DNA of 64,000 bases from the IMG/VR virus record IMGVR_UViG_3300020160_001966, positions 52,360 through 116,359 of that record; one strand, given 5' to 3'. Position numbers and translations under genes: made by a program. Below, piece after piece: positions 41,102 through 49,559 of the stretch (positions are counted from its first letter, which is position 1; every line of letters begins with the position of its first letter). The stretch comes from a virus. Below the pieces are notes generated by a model that saw only the letters and a list, made by a program, of their open reading frames with translations, had not been told where the DNA came from and made no database searches.

Positions 41102-42925
41102 TTATGCTTCTGGAGTTGGAGCCTTACCTTCGTTACTAGGTGGAGGCGTTGGGGCCGATGCTCCAGATGGAGGAGGTCCAAAATCTGGTGGGGCTTCTTC
41201 CGCACCACCTCCTGCTCCACCTATTGGTGATCCAGCAGGAGCGCCACCACCACTTCCAGTCGGAATAGCTCCACCACTTCCAGCAGCCATAGGTTGCCCT
41301 TCTACAACTTCACCTCCAGCGGTTGTCAATTGCCTCCAATTTGGTCCCATAGCTGTGATTTGAGCCAATTCAAATTCCAATTCTTTATCCTTTTTCAAGA
41401 ATGCTCTATTTGCTAAAATTTCTTGATCACTCCATCTCAAATATTTTTTCTGAGCATATGTTTTTGATATGGATTCGTTTTGAGTCATATTGTTGAATGT
41501 TGTGTATTTTATTTCAGCCTTTTGAGCCTCTCTCATTTCAAAAAAGTTGGTTGGTGGGGTAAATTTGATATCAAAGTCTGTTTCTTTAACATCATATTTA
41601 CTCCATAATTTTTTTAATTTTAAATGCACTATAAAAGTATTCTTTAAACTTTCCGCAAAATGCATTTGCATACGCATAATAAATTTAGCAAATTTTAATT
41701 CCTCTCTCAAAATTTGCATACCATCACCATATGCTGAATCTGGAGCTATTCTATTGACAGGTACTTTTAAAGATTTATACAATTTGATTAAAAAATAATC
41801 CAAATCTGGCAAAGTGTTTAATTGAGGTCCACCTTGAAGCTCTCTAACATCTGTTCCTTCAGAACCTTGTCTTTTTGCAAACCAATAATTATCCAAATAA
41901 CTCTGAGGATTGAATTTGTTCACTTGACCAGCTTGATCAACATCAAATGTTCTTTTAGACCAATAATCTTGAATCATTTTTCTCAAATATGATTCAGCTT
42001 TAGGTGCTGGCATTGTTCCAACATCAACGTTGAAAACTAGTCTTGAAGGCGCTCTTGCTAGTCTATGAATGACTACACTATCTTCTATCAGAGATAGTTG
42101 ACGATATGCGCGTCTAGCGTTTTCAATGAAAGGTATTCTCATTGTTTTATTTTCATTCCATATTCCAGAATTGACATATGTAATTTGATTTTTATCCATA
42201 GGCACTAAAGCATAATCAACCACTTTAGATGGATTTGTCTGATCGAATACAGGTTTTCTTAAAAGAAATCCTTTTATCAACATGTTTTGAATATTTCCAA
42301 AAATAGGATCTATTAGTTCTGTTGGAACACTGACAACACCGAGTACACCTTCTTCTTCTCTTTCTTTATGTATAATGTTTTCCCAATATAATTCTCCATC
42401 AACCATTACATTTCTAAAATACTCCCAACCCTTTTTTTCAAATTCAAAATAATTTATAATTTTATCAAATTCTTCTGTTAAATCAGATTTTGCGTCAGAT
42501 TTTAAATCTTCATTGGGGAATTCCAATTTAACAATCTTGTTATTCTCATCTTTATTAACAGATTCATCACATATTTCATCCAATGCTTCAGCCACTTCCG
42601 AAAAAGCTGCCATTACTCTATAGTCACGCAATCTTGCAATTTTATCCGCTTGGACATTCGCATACATGTATTGTGTGAAATTCGAATCAATATTAAAAAA
42701 TGCCGTTGGAGATAACTCGTTATATTCTGAAGATGAACTTATACTCTGTCTAGCTAACGCTTCTGTCCTTTTGGAACCCGTATCTTGGAAAGATTTAAAC
42801 TTTGGATTTAATTTAGAGATGGTATCTATTACAGTATATGACTGATATGGAAGGTATGAATTTACATAATTCATTAAGCTTCTTCCAAATGTAGACTCTC
42901 TTCCTGATGATGAATTTGTTGGCAC
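41102..42925 (-). CDS. gp20: Portal protein gp20
   Basis: 607 aa from the GTG at 42925 (T4 524), chosen because TATAAATA lies 5 nt upstream; a TTG at 42961 would place the promoter inside the gene. Core blocks RDYRVMAAFSEVAEALDEIC, FDKIINYFEFEKKGWEYFRN, MVDGELYWENI, EDSVVIHRLARAPSRLVFNV, KAESYLRKMIQDYWSKR and VPVNRIAPDS match T4-like gp20. The extra length is a Gly/Pro/Ala-rich C-terminal tail. It forms the dodecameric DNA gate of the head. Confidence 0.85.
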   Translation of the reverse strand: MPTNSSSGRESTFGRSLMNYVNSYLPYQSYTVIDTISKLNPKFKSFQDTGSKRTEALARQSISSSSEYNELSPTAFFNIDSNFTQYMYANVQADKIARLRDYRVMAAFSEVAEALDEICDESVNKDENNKIVKLEFPNEDLKSDAKSDLTEEFDKIINYFEFEKKGWEYFRNVMVDGELYWENIIHKEREEEGVLGVVSVPTELIDPIFGNIQNMLIKGFLLRKPVFDQTNPSKVVDYALVPMDKNQITYVNSGIWNENKTMRIPFIENARRAYRQLSLIEDSVVIHRLARAPSRLVFNVDVGTMPAPKAESYLRKMIQDYWSKRTFDVDQAGQVNKFNPQSYLDNYWFAKRQGSEGTDVRELQGGPQLNTLPDLDYFLIKLYKSLKVPVNRIAPDSAYGDGMQILREELKFAKFIMRMQMHFAESLKNTFIVHLKLKKLWSKYDVKETDFDIKFTPPTNFFEMREAQKAEIKYTTFNNMTQNESISKTYAQKKYLRWSDQEILANRAFLKKDKELEFELAQITAMGPNWRQLTTAGGEVVEGQPMAAGSGGAIPTGSGGGAPAGSPIGGAGGGAEEAPPDFGPPPSGASAPTPPPSNEGKAPTPEA

Positions 42926-42930
42926 AGTAT

Positions 42931-42938
42931 TATTTATA
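42931..42938 (-). promoter_or_regulatory. Late promoter TATAAATA of the portal gene
   Basis: Exact consensus on the minus strand, 5 nt before the GTG at 42925. Confidence 0.65.
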
Positions 42939-42970
42939 TCGGAAAATGCTAAAGAAAACAAATTTTATCA

Positions 42971-42998
42971 TTGGAATGTTTATAAAACGTGATAATAT
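42971..42998 (+). promoter_or_regulatory. Early-type promoter of the gp62-like gene
   Basis: TTGGAA, 16 bp, TAATAT, 6 nt, ATG at 43005. Confidence 0.6.
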
Positions 42999-43004
42999 TG
43001 ATAT

Positions 43005-43286
43005 ATGGAAATTTTTGATTTTATAAACAACGTACTTTTTTTTAAAAAAGATGTTGTTGAATTGAATTGTGAGGAATATAAAAAATATAATTCTTATTTG
43101 ATTAATAGATGGATTTCTATGCACAGTCCAGACAATGCAATGATCATAAATCAAACAGTCAATAGAAAAAATTTCTTATGCAAGGACTCCGATTCTCAGT
43201 ATAAGTTTTTATTAAATGTGATCCCAAAATCAAAGTATAAAAAAATCGAATATATTAAAAAAAATACAAATGAAGATAAAGCTTGA
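43005..43286 (+). CDS. gp62: Probable clamp-loader small subunit gp62
   Basis: 93 aa (T4 187; reduced forms occur in marine T4-like phages). FDFINNVLFFKKDVVE, YNSYLINRWISMHSPDNAMI followed by INQTVN and SQYKFLLNVIPKSKYKK follow the pattern 'F.N.I...K......Y.P...N...S......A..MN......QY.FL.N.I..K.R' I recall for reduced gp62. The gp44 ATPase it would need is not in this window. Confidence 0.55.
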   Translation: MEIFDFINNVLFFKKDVVELNCEEYKKYNSYLINRWISMHSPDNAMIINQTVNRKNFLCKDSDSQYKFLLNVIPKSKYKKIEYIKKNTNEDKA

Positions 43287-43310
43287 TTTCTATATATCAT
43301 ATCTTAAATA
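43283..43310 (+). promoter_or_regulatory. Early-type promoter of the co-chaperonin gene
   Basis: TTGATT, 16 bp, TAAATA, 7 nt, ATG at 43318. Confidence 0.5.
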
Positions 43311-43317
43311 AAAAAAC

Positions 43318-43770
43318 ATGAATATAGATGCATTAACACCACAAAAATCTTTAATTGACCTAGATGGCTTTTCACAAAATTCTTTAAATAGTGTTTTTAT
43401 TGGTTACAACTTATCAAAAGTATTAGACGATATTATATTGGTAGAACTTGTAGATTTGGGTGGCAATTCCAATGAAATTGTTAGGAACGGTATCGTTGTT
43501 CCAATTAACGCCGAAACTCAAGCTTGGAGAATTGGTAAGGTTATTCTTTGTGGGCAAGGTACATCTTTAGTAAAACAAGGAGATCATGTCATATTTCCCA
43601 ATAATAAAGGTATAATGATTTCAAATGTTGAAATTGAGGGTTACGGTAAATTGGAGCATGGTCAATTTTTAAATGAACATAGAATTTTTGGAATAGCCAC
43701 ACCTAGACAAGATGTACATATCGAGACAGAATCTAAAAGCACTGCTAAGAACAAGCGTTTGCGAAATTAA
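43318..43770 (+). CDS. GroES-like co-chaperonin (gp31 analogue)
   Basis: 150 aa. VLDDIILVELVDLGG, NGIVVPINAETQAWRIGKVI, CGQGTSLVKQGDHVIFPNNK follow the GroES barrel order (kPL-dr-vlv, GiivP, GkV...G, vk.GD.ViF). The region VEIEGYGKLEHGQF may act as mobile-loop or roof substitute. Like T4 gp31 it would adapt host GroEL to the major capsid protein. Confidence 0.65.
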   Translation: MNIDALTPQKSLIDLDGFSQNSLNSVFIGYNLSKVLDDIILVELVDLGGNSNEIVRNGIVVPINAETQAWRIGKVILCGQGTSLVKQGDHVIFPNNKGIMISNVEIEGYGKLEHGQFLNEHRIFGIATPRQDVHIETESKSTAKNKRLRN

Positions 43771-44089
43771 ATTTAGAAGAAGAAATCCGATAGCTGGGAG
43801 ATCTTTATATAGGAGAATGTTATGTACAACGTCTCCAACTATTTTGAATTCATTAGATGGTCGTTTAACTTTAAATTTTAGACCAACATCTAATCCTCCC
43901 TCCTATAATCCAGATCAATATAATTTGGTCATAGTTTGGGATATTTTAATGCAAGACTATAGGAGCGTTAATATGTCTTATTGCAATTTAATAGCAAAAA
44001 TTCCAGCAAATAAAACATTTTGGGATTATTTTATAAAAGAAATTTTACCCAAAAGTTCGAATGAGAAAAAATATTGGATGGATATTTAA
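43712..44089 (+). CDS. Conserved T4-like phage protein (WYL_2/DUF2693-like)
   Basis: 125 aa. VCEIKFRRRNPIAGRSLYRR, MLCTTSPTILNSLDGRLTLN, NLVIVWDILMQDYRSVNMSY. The 'E-I-x-F-x-R-R...R-M-L-C-T' opening is typical of a small SH3/Sm-like phage family. The start overlaps the co-chaperonin end by 59 bp; no later start codon fits. Function unknown. Confidence 0.55.
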   Translation: MYISRQNLKALLRTSVCEIKFRRRNPIAGRSLYRRMLCTTSPTILNSLDGRLTLNFRPTSNPPSYNPDQYNLVIVWDILMQDYRSVNMSYCNLIAKIPANKTFWDYFIKEILPKSSNEKKYWMDI

Positions 44090-44095
44090 CAAATT

Positions 44096-44425
44096 ATGAA
44101 TAATGATAATGATATATTTTTGAATAATTTACATAGAAATTTTAAATTCATATGTAATGGTAAAACAATTAAAGAGGGTAAACTTATTCTGTTTAATTTG
44201 AATGATTTTTATTACTCTTTCACGTTAGATGTGTCTGGTAATATAAAAAATTTTAAAATGCCTATGGCTTTTTCCGTCATGGACAATTTGAGTTCCATTA
44301 AATTGGATTATAGAATAAAAACATTGTGTCATAATGTTTACGATTTTGAAATTTACAGTAGAACCATTGAACCTAAATCTAAAACTTGTTTTTATGATAA
44401 TATAGTTGAAATGGTATTTGCTTGA
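44096..44425 (+). CDS. Hypothetical protein
   Basis: 109 aa, beta-rich: FKFICNGKTIKEGKLILFNL, YYSFTLDVSGNIKNFKMPMA, IKTLCHNVYDFEIYSRTIEP. Position before gp15 might suggest a virion role; no homology recognised. Confidence 0.4.
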   Translation: MNNDNDIFLNNLHRNFKFICNGKTIKEGKLILFNLNDFYYSFTLDVSGNIKNFKMPMAFSVMDNLSSIKLDYRIKTLCHNVYDFEIYSRTIEPKSKTCFYDNIVEMVFA

Positions 44426-44452
44426 TTTGTCTAAATAATTCAAACACCGATA

Positions 44453-45268
44453 ATGAAAAAATCTCCTTATTTTTTTGAAATAAAAAATCTTCTAATACAA
44501 TTTTTGGCTGCTTTTAATAATGTTGTTATTAAAAGATTTGATGAGGATAGAGATATTAAGCAAACATTACAAGTCAGATATGTATATGCCCCGAAACAGA
44601 GAGTTATATATGATTTGGTTAATTTTTCTCAAAATATAACTTTACCAGTTGTTAGCGTTAACATAACAAGTTTTTCTAGAGATGAAAGTAGAGTTTTTAA
44701 CAAAAATTTAGGATTTCATAGACCAGATAGTTTAAAAGAAAATCAACCTACTCATTTAACTAGATTTTACAGAACTCCAGTTCCAGTGAATATAGGAGTT
44801 AATATGAATATAATGACCAAATATCAAACGGATTTGGATCAAATAATGTCTAATTTTATTCCATTTTGCAATCCTTATATAATATTATCTTGGAAAACTC
44901 CCGAAGAATTCAATCTACCCTTCATAGAAGAAATAAGATCTGAAGTTCTTTGGAATGGGCAAGTTAGTGTGGAGTATCCAACGGACATAGATGGTAATAA
45001 AAAATATTTTGTTGTAGGTAATACTAGTTTTACAATCAAAGGATGGCTTTTTTCAGATGCTAAACCAGTTAATAACATTTTTTATATAGATGCTGGTTTA
45101 TCTGTGGTTAAAGGTGATCTACATGAGAGTAGGTATTTCGAATTGAGTTCTCAAATTGTGCCGTATGAAAATTGTCACGAATATTATAATACGGAAATAA
45201 TTTCAATTTCTGCTAATCCTCAAATAGAAGATGTTCAATTTGAGTACTCTCCAATTTTTGAAGAATAG
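44453..45268 (+). CDS. gp15: Tail sheath stabiliser gp15
   Basis: 271 aa (T4 272). YFFEIKNLLIQFLAAFNNVV, IKRFDEDRDIKQTLQVRYVY, LPVVSVNITSFSRDESRVFN, VPVNIGVNMNIMTKYQTDLD, QIMSNFIPFCNPYIILSW follow the order of T4 gp15 (tail completion and sheath stabilisation). The last third differs. A TCTAAATA box stands 15-20 nt upstream. Confidence 0.7.
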   Translation: MKKSPYFFEIKNLLIQFLAAFNNVVIKRFDEDRDIKQTLQVRYVYAPKQRVIYDLVNFSQNITLPVVSVNITSFSRDESRVFNKNLGFHRPDSLKENQPTHLTRFYRTPVPVNIGVNMNIMTKYQTDLDQIMSNFIPFCNPYIILSWKTPEEFNLPFIEEIRSEVLWNGQVSVEYPTDIDGNKKYFVVGNTSFTIKGWLFSDAKPVNNIFYIDAGLSVVKGDLHESRYFELSSQIVPYENCHEYYNTEIISISANPQIEDVQFEYSPIFEE

Positions 45269-45270
45269 AC

Positions 45271-45298
45271 TTGATTTTTAAATTATTTCGTATATAAT
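45271..45298 (+). promoter_or_regulatory. Early-type promoter of the 45305 operon
   Basis: TTGATT, 16 bp, TATAAT, 6 nt, ATG at 45305. Confidence 0.65.
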
Positions 45299-45304
45299 AA
45301 TCTC

Positions 45305-45466
45305 ATGGAAAATACAGAATCCGTTAAAAACGATAATATGGTGAAGGCTAAACAAGAAATAGAAGAAGTTCTTGAAAAATATAAGATTGTTTTAGTCCCA
45401 GTCATTATACATCAAGGTGATAAGACTATTAGCCGAATTGATATAACATCTTTGAGCGAAGAGTAA
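45305..45466 (+). CDS. Small hypothetical protein (53 aa)
   Basis: 53 aa: acidic helix KAKQEIEEVLEKYKI, then VLVPVIIHQGDKTISRIDIT. Start codon 6 nt after a TATAAT box, stop 1 bp before the nuclease gene. It resembles small phage proteins of the 'V-P-V-x-x-x-x-G...' type; function unknown. Likely real because of the promoter and spacing. Confidence 0.55.
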   Translation: MENTESVKNDNMVKAKQEIEEVLEKYKIVLVPVIIHQGDKTISRIDITSLSEE

Positions 45467-45467
45467 G

Positions 45468-46193
45468 ATGTGGGTTGAAGAATTTCCCTTGATTGGGGAA
45501 AAAATCCCATCCTTAGAAAAGGATACACATACTTATCGTTGCTCGGATGGTTATTTATATAAATCCGTTTCTTCAATACTTTCTTCTATAAAACCAAAAT
45601 TTGATTTAGAACAGAAAGCCTTGGAATATTCTTTAAGGAGAAAGATTCCAATAGATGATGTTTTTAAATTGTGGGAAGATAAGAAAAATGTCGGTTTAAA
45701 ATATGGTACCGATGTTCATGAAAATGTTGAAGAATATTTTAAAACGAGGAATGTTATAAATTCTAGATATGAATCTATTATTAAAGAAATCTACGATAGG
45801 GTTTATGTTGAGAGTGGACATAACGAATTGATATGTTTTGATAAAAATAAAAAAATATGCGGTACAGCCGATTATGTTGTATTTGGTTTTAATTTTTTTG
45901 ATATTTTTGATTTTAAAACAAATTTAAAATTTAATTTTGAAAATCAATATGATGATAAATTTTTATTAGATCCAGTATCCCATTTACCAAACTCTGAGTA
46001 TTTTATATACTCTTTGCAATTATCTTTTTATGCTAATATGATAGAAAGATTGACTGGTTTAAAATGTAGATTTTTAAATATATTTTGGTTGAAACGTATG
46101 ATAGATACTAAATTAGTCTTCAAGGCCAAGTGGTTGAAATATACAGTCCCTTACTTAAAGGAAGAAGTTGAAAATATTTTATGCAACGTTTAA
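45468..46193 (+). CDS. RecB/Cas4-like PD-(D/E)XK nuclease
   Basis: 241 aa. GLKYGTDVHENVEEYF (helix with conserved His), KICGTADYVVFGFNFFDIFD followed by FKTN (D...D-F-K core) and YSLQLSFYANMIERL (QxxxY motif) define a PDDEXK_1-type exonuclease. A role in DNA degradation or recombination is likely. Overlaps the deaminase gene by 13 bp. Confidence 0.7.
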   Translation: MWVEEFPLIGEKIPSLEKDTHTYRCSDGYLYKSVSSILSSIKPKFDLEQKALEYSLRRKIPIDDVFKLWEDKKNVGLKYGTDVHENVEEYFKTRNVINSRYESIIKEIYDRVYVESGHNELICFDKNKKICGTADYVVFGFNFFDIFDFKTNLKFNFENQYDDKFLLDPVSHLPNSEYFIYSLQLSFYANMIERLTGLKCRFLNIFWLKRMIDTKLVFKAKWLKYTVPYLKEEVENILCNV

Positions 46194-46609
46194 AATGGGA
46201 AGAATATGCACTCGAATTGGCAAGAACGGCTTCTTTGAGGTCCGAAGATCCTTTTAGAAAAGTTGGTGCTTGTGCATTGTCTTATGATAATAGAGTATTG
46301 GGGGTTGCATATAATGGTTTAAAGAGTGGTAAAATTGTTGATGAATCTTTTTGGAAAGATAGAGACGCTAGAAGACCTTTCATGATTCATGCTGAAACTA
46401 ATCTTCTTTCACTATTTCCTAGAAATGAGGGTTCTTTGATAGCAGTAACTTTGTTACCATGTTCTAGTTGTGCTAAAATGATTTGTTCTTGGAATATTAA
46501 TACTGTTGTGTATTCTGAAGAATATGAAAATGTTGATGCTTTGCATAGTAAAGAAATATTTGATTTTTATAATATAAGATTGAAAAAAATAACATATTCG
46601 AATAAATAA
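46181..46609 (+). CDS. dCMP/cytidine deaminase
   Basis: 142 aa. Zinc site HAETNLLSLF (H-A-E) and LLPCSSCAKMI (P-C-x-x-C) in the right order; SEDPFRKVGACALSYDNRVL is the N-terminal strand. It supplies dUMP for thymidylate synthesis (T4 cd role). Somewhat short (T4 193 aa). It closes an early operon before late fibre genes. Confidence 0.75.
   Translation: MQRLKWEEYALELARTASLRSEDPFRKVGACALSYDNRVLGVAYNGLKSGKIVDESFWKDRDARRPFMIHAETNLLSLFPRNEGSLIAVTLLPCSSCAKMICSWNINTVVYSEEYENVDALHSKEIFDFYNIRLKKITYSNK
46601..46608 (+). promoter_or_regulatory. Probable late promoter AATAAATA
   Basis: AATAAATA, 9 nt before the ATG at 46618, at the end of the deaminase gene. Confidence 0.4.
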
Positions 46610-46617
46610 TTTGAAAT

Positions 46618-48423
46618 ATGGCTACAGTTGCAACTATTTCTGTCAATTTCGCAAATTACGGCACCTCATCATTCACTCCAGCTGGAGTAACAGATAGGTC
46701 TATAAACCCCTTAACATTATCTCAATTTTGTCTAGGTTCATCTACTGGTGATTTCGGTTATATTGGGGGGTTTGTTAAAAAAACGGGCGATACCATGAGT
46801 GGTATGTTGACCCTTCCTTTGACGATGCCTACAACCGATAATCATGCCGCTAGAAAGGGGTATGTAGATTCTAGAATAAATTCTTTATCTTCAACTATAT
46901 CTGACACTGGTGTTATTGGATATGTTCGTATTTCTGGATCTACCATGACTGGTATGTTGACTTTACCAACTACCGACCCTACTAATGTCAATCATTCTAC
47001 GAGAAAGGGTTATGTTGATGGTAGAATAGCTTCATTATCTGGACAAGTTAATAATGTATTGGCAGGAAATCCAGGCTATTTGAAACTAAATGGTGGTACC
47101 ATGTCTGGTATAATCAACATGGGTAATAGCAAAATTACTCAATTACCAACCACTGGCCTTAATGATACTGATGCTGTTCCTAAGAAATATGTGGATGATG
47201 CTATTGGTGGTGGTACTAGTGGTTTGGTTAGTAAATCATATGTTGATGCCGCTGATGGTTTACGAGTGTTGAAGACTGGCGATACCATGAGCGGAACTTT
47301 GAATATAGCTGGTACGACTCAGACTATAGGGGTTAATACTGGACCCACTGGAGCTAGTTTGGATATTCAAGCCAGTACCACTGGTATTGACGGCAATGCT
47401 GCATATATGAGTTTTCATAGACCATCCAAATATGCTGTTAGATTGGGTCTAGATACTGATAATAAATTAAAAGTTGGTGGGTGGAGCATGGGTAATGTAG
47501 CCTATGAAATTTTAAATTCTAACAATTGGTCTACTTATATACCCAATCAAACGTCTAATGATCTTAGATACATATTAAAAGCTGGTGATACCATGAGTGG
47601 TTTTTTAACATTAAATGCTAATCCTACTTCAAATTTACATGCTGCCACTAAACAATACGTAGATAGTGCCGTTGGCGGTGGTACTAGTGGATTAGTTAGT
47701 AAAACATATGTAGATAACGCCGATGCCTTGAGGGTGTTGAAGACTGGTGATACCATGAGTGGTTTTTTAACATTACATGCTAATCCCACTTCAAATTTAC
47801 ATGCTGTCACTAAACAATACGTAGATGCTGGCTTGGGTGGTAAAGTAGATTCCGCTACACTTGGGCTTTATTTACCTTTGAATGGTGGTACTTTAACTAA
47901 CTTTTTAACATTACATGCTAATCCTACTTCAAATTTACATGCTGCCACTAAACAATACGTAGACAGTGGTGTTTCTGCCGCAACAACCGCTGCCAATACA
48001 GCAAAAACAGCTGCCGATAATGCCGCTACTGCTGCTGCGGCTGCTAATACGAATGCTAATACTAGAGTTTTAAAAGCTGGTGACACCATGACTGGCTCAT
48101 TGACAGTTCAAGGTAATATTACCGCTAGTGGAGAAGTTACTGCATATTCGGATGCAAGGTTAAAAACAAATATTAAAGTTATAGAAGATGCCTTAAATAA
48201 AGTTCTGAAATTAAAAGGTGTAAGTTTTGAAAAAAAACCTGATAATAGAAAATCCATAGGTGTTATTGCGCAAGATGTCATGGAAGTTATACCTGAAGTT
48301 GTTAATTATGAAACAGATGGTTATTATTCCGTAGCGTATGGTAACATTGTTGCCGTTTTGATTGAAGCTGTAAAGGAGCTTTCAAATAAAGTTGACATTT
48401 TAGAACAAAAGTTAAATAGTTAA
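46618..48423 (+). CDS. Tail fibre with S74 intramolecular chaperone
   Basis: 601 aa. Six to seven repeats of (K)(T/A)GDTMSGxLTL...YVD, alternating with short GGGTSGLVSK(S/T)YVD linkers (residues ~55-480), then an Ala/Thr coiled segment. The C-terminus YSDARLKTNIKVIEDAL, GVSFEKKPDNRKSIGVIAQD is the S74/Pyocin_R2-type chaperone with the self-cleaving S-D-x-R-L-K motif. It forms trimeric fibre tips for host attachment; the chaperone is released after folding. Confidence 0.8.
   Translation: MATVATISVNFANYGTSSFTPAGVTDRSINPLTLSQFCLGSSTGDFGYIGGFVKKTGDTMSGMLTLPLTMPTTDNHAARKGYVDSRINSLSSTISDTGVIGYVRISGSTMTGMLTLPTTDPTNVNHSTRKGYVDGRIASLSGQVNNVLAGNPGYLKLNGGTMSGIINMGNSKITQLPTTGLNDTDAVPKKYVDDAIGGGTSGLVSKSYVDAADGLRVLKTGDTMSGTLNIAGTTQTIGVNTGPTGASLDIQASTTGIDGNAAYMSFHRPSKYAVRLGLDTDNKLKVGGWSMGNVAYEILNSNNWSTYIPNQTSNDLRYILKAGDTMSGFLTLNANPTSNLHAATKQYVDSAVGGGTSGLVSKTYVDNADALRVLKTGDTMSGFLTLHANPTSNLHAVTKQYVDAGLGGKVDSATLGLYLPLNGGTLTNFLTLHANPTSNLHAATKQYVDSGVSAATTAANTAKTAADNAATAAAAANTNANTRVLKAGDTMTGSLTVQGNITASGEVTAYSDARLKTNIKVIEDALNKVLKLKGVSFEKKPDNRKSIGVIAQDVMEVIPEVVNYETDGYYSVAYGNIVAVLIEAVKELSNKVDILEQKLNS
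47600..47970 (+). repeat. Near-identical ~65-bp repeats in the tail-fibre gene
   Basis: Three copies (starting about 47602, 47763 and 47902) of a segment encoding FLTLxANPTSNLHA(A/V)TKQYVD, differing at few bases. They are recent internal duplications that allow fibre length change by recombination. Confidence 0.6.
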
Positions 48424-48432
48424 CATATTATT

Positions 48433-49518
48433 ATGGCTATTAGAATATCTGGTCCCTTACCTATACAAGAAATATCCAACGAGTTCGGCGGTTCAGTGCC
48501 GCATGCTTTATCGGAATATTATGCTGATGGGGTTTTCGTGAAAAATGAATATAACCCAAAGACTCCACCAATTCCAAATAAAGGTGTTGGTAATAATACT
48601 ATTAAAGTTGGAGATTTTTACGGTAAAGGTAAGAAAAAAGCGGTGACTGTTACAATTACATCCAATGAATCTTCTGTCAATGTTTATGCTACAAAATTTA
48701 GATCTTTAATTCAAAACGAGATTCAGGATGTGGACGCTACTTTAATTATTAATTCTGGAGTTACTCTTACTGGAAATCCAGCATTGATTGTAACAGCCAA
48801 TGATCCCACTAGACTTAATGGTTTTAGATCTACAGATTCAATTACAATAATTAATAACGGCAATATTATTGGGAATGCTGGTACTGGTGGTGATGGAGGA
48901 TGTGCTAGTGGTGTCGCTGGGAAGAACGGAACCGTTGGAGGAATGGGTGTGCAATTATATAGAGCAACTAGCATCATAAACAACGGAACTATAGCTGGAG
49001 GAGCTTCTGGTGGTAAGGGTGGTACTGGTGGGGTTATTACATCTTATAATCAAAGAGCAGTTGCAGCTACTAGAAAATATTGTCCACCAGCGCAGCAACA
49101 AAGAAGTCAAGTAAATGTGTGTAACACTGATGAAAATTGCAGAGGTGTTGGTTGGATGAGTTGTGGTTGCAGAAGACCTTGCGGGAAGACTAACGCTAGA
49201 TGCGATGGCAGATATGGAAGAGGTAGAGGGCAACAAAGAACTAACTATTATCCACCTTGTCAGGGTAGTGATACGCCAGCTAGAGCACAAAACAATGATG
49301 TTAGAAGTACAGATACTTGCGGAGGTAAAGGTGGTGACGGCGCTACACCTTTCAGTAACACAGTATTGGCTGGAGGTAATGGTGGCGGTGGAGGTGCTAC
49401 AAACGGCAATGCTGGAGGTAAATGGGGTGAAGGCGGTTCTTATTATTTAAAAGGTGCTAATTCCTTGGTAGGTACTGTAGGTGGAACTCTACTTGGCTTA
49501 TCTTCAGCTACACCATAA
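48433..49518 (+). CDS. Glycine-rich receptor-binding adhesin (gp38-like) with Cys-rich insert
   Basis: 361 aa. The N-terminus (LPIQEISNEFGGSVPHALSE) is the conserved start of T4-like small virion proteins. The middle and end carry glycine-rich motifs (GTGGDGGCASG, GGASGGKGGTGG, GGKGGDG, GGNGGGGGATNGNAGG) as in T-even gp38-type adhesins. Between them, residues ~213-280, lies a segment with about ten cysteines and many Arg/Gln (CGCRRPCGK, GRGRGQQR), a candidate hypervariable receptor loop. It lies directly behind the fibre gene. Confidence 0.65.
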   Translation: MAIRISGPLPIQEISNEFGGSVPHALSEYYADGVFVKNEYNPKTPPIPNKGVGNNTIKVGDFYGKGKKKAVTVTITSNESSVNVYATKFRSLIQNEIQDVDATLIINSGVTLTGNPALIVTANDPTRLNGFRSTDSITIINNGNIIGNAGTGGDGGCASGVAGKNGTVGGMGVQLYRATSIINNGTIAGGASGGKGGTGGVITSYNQRAVAATRKYCPPAQQQRSQVNVCNTDENCRGVGWMSCGCRRPCGKTNARCDGRYGRGRGQQRTNYYPPCQGSDTPARAQNNDVRSTDTCGGKGGDGATPFSNTVLAGGNGGGGGATNGNAGGKWGEGGSYYLKGANSLVGTVGGTLLGLSSATP

Positions 49519-49527
49519 AAAAAAATA

Positions 49528-49555
49528 TTGACATTTATAATTCATATACTATATT
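49528..49555 (+). promoter_or_regulatory. Early-type promoter of the 49560 gene
   Basis: TTGACA, 16 bp, TATATT, 4 nt, ATG at 49560. Confidence 0.55.
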
Positions 49556-49559
49556 ATAG

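Noticed and set aside
42926-42961. TTG start giving a longer portal protein
   Set aside because: It would put the exact TATAAATA box inside the gene; the GTG at 42925, 5 nt after the box, fits the late rule.
47600-47970. CRISPR-like regular repeats
   Set aside because: The repeats are in frame, encode the fibre unit GDTMSG...YVD and have coding rather than spacer sequence between them.
49163-49450. Open frame in the second register of the adhesin gene
   Set aside because: A shadow of glycine-rich DNA; no promoter or ribosome-binding site, and the adhesin frame is clearly coding.
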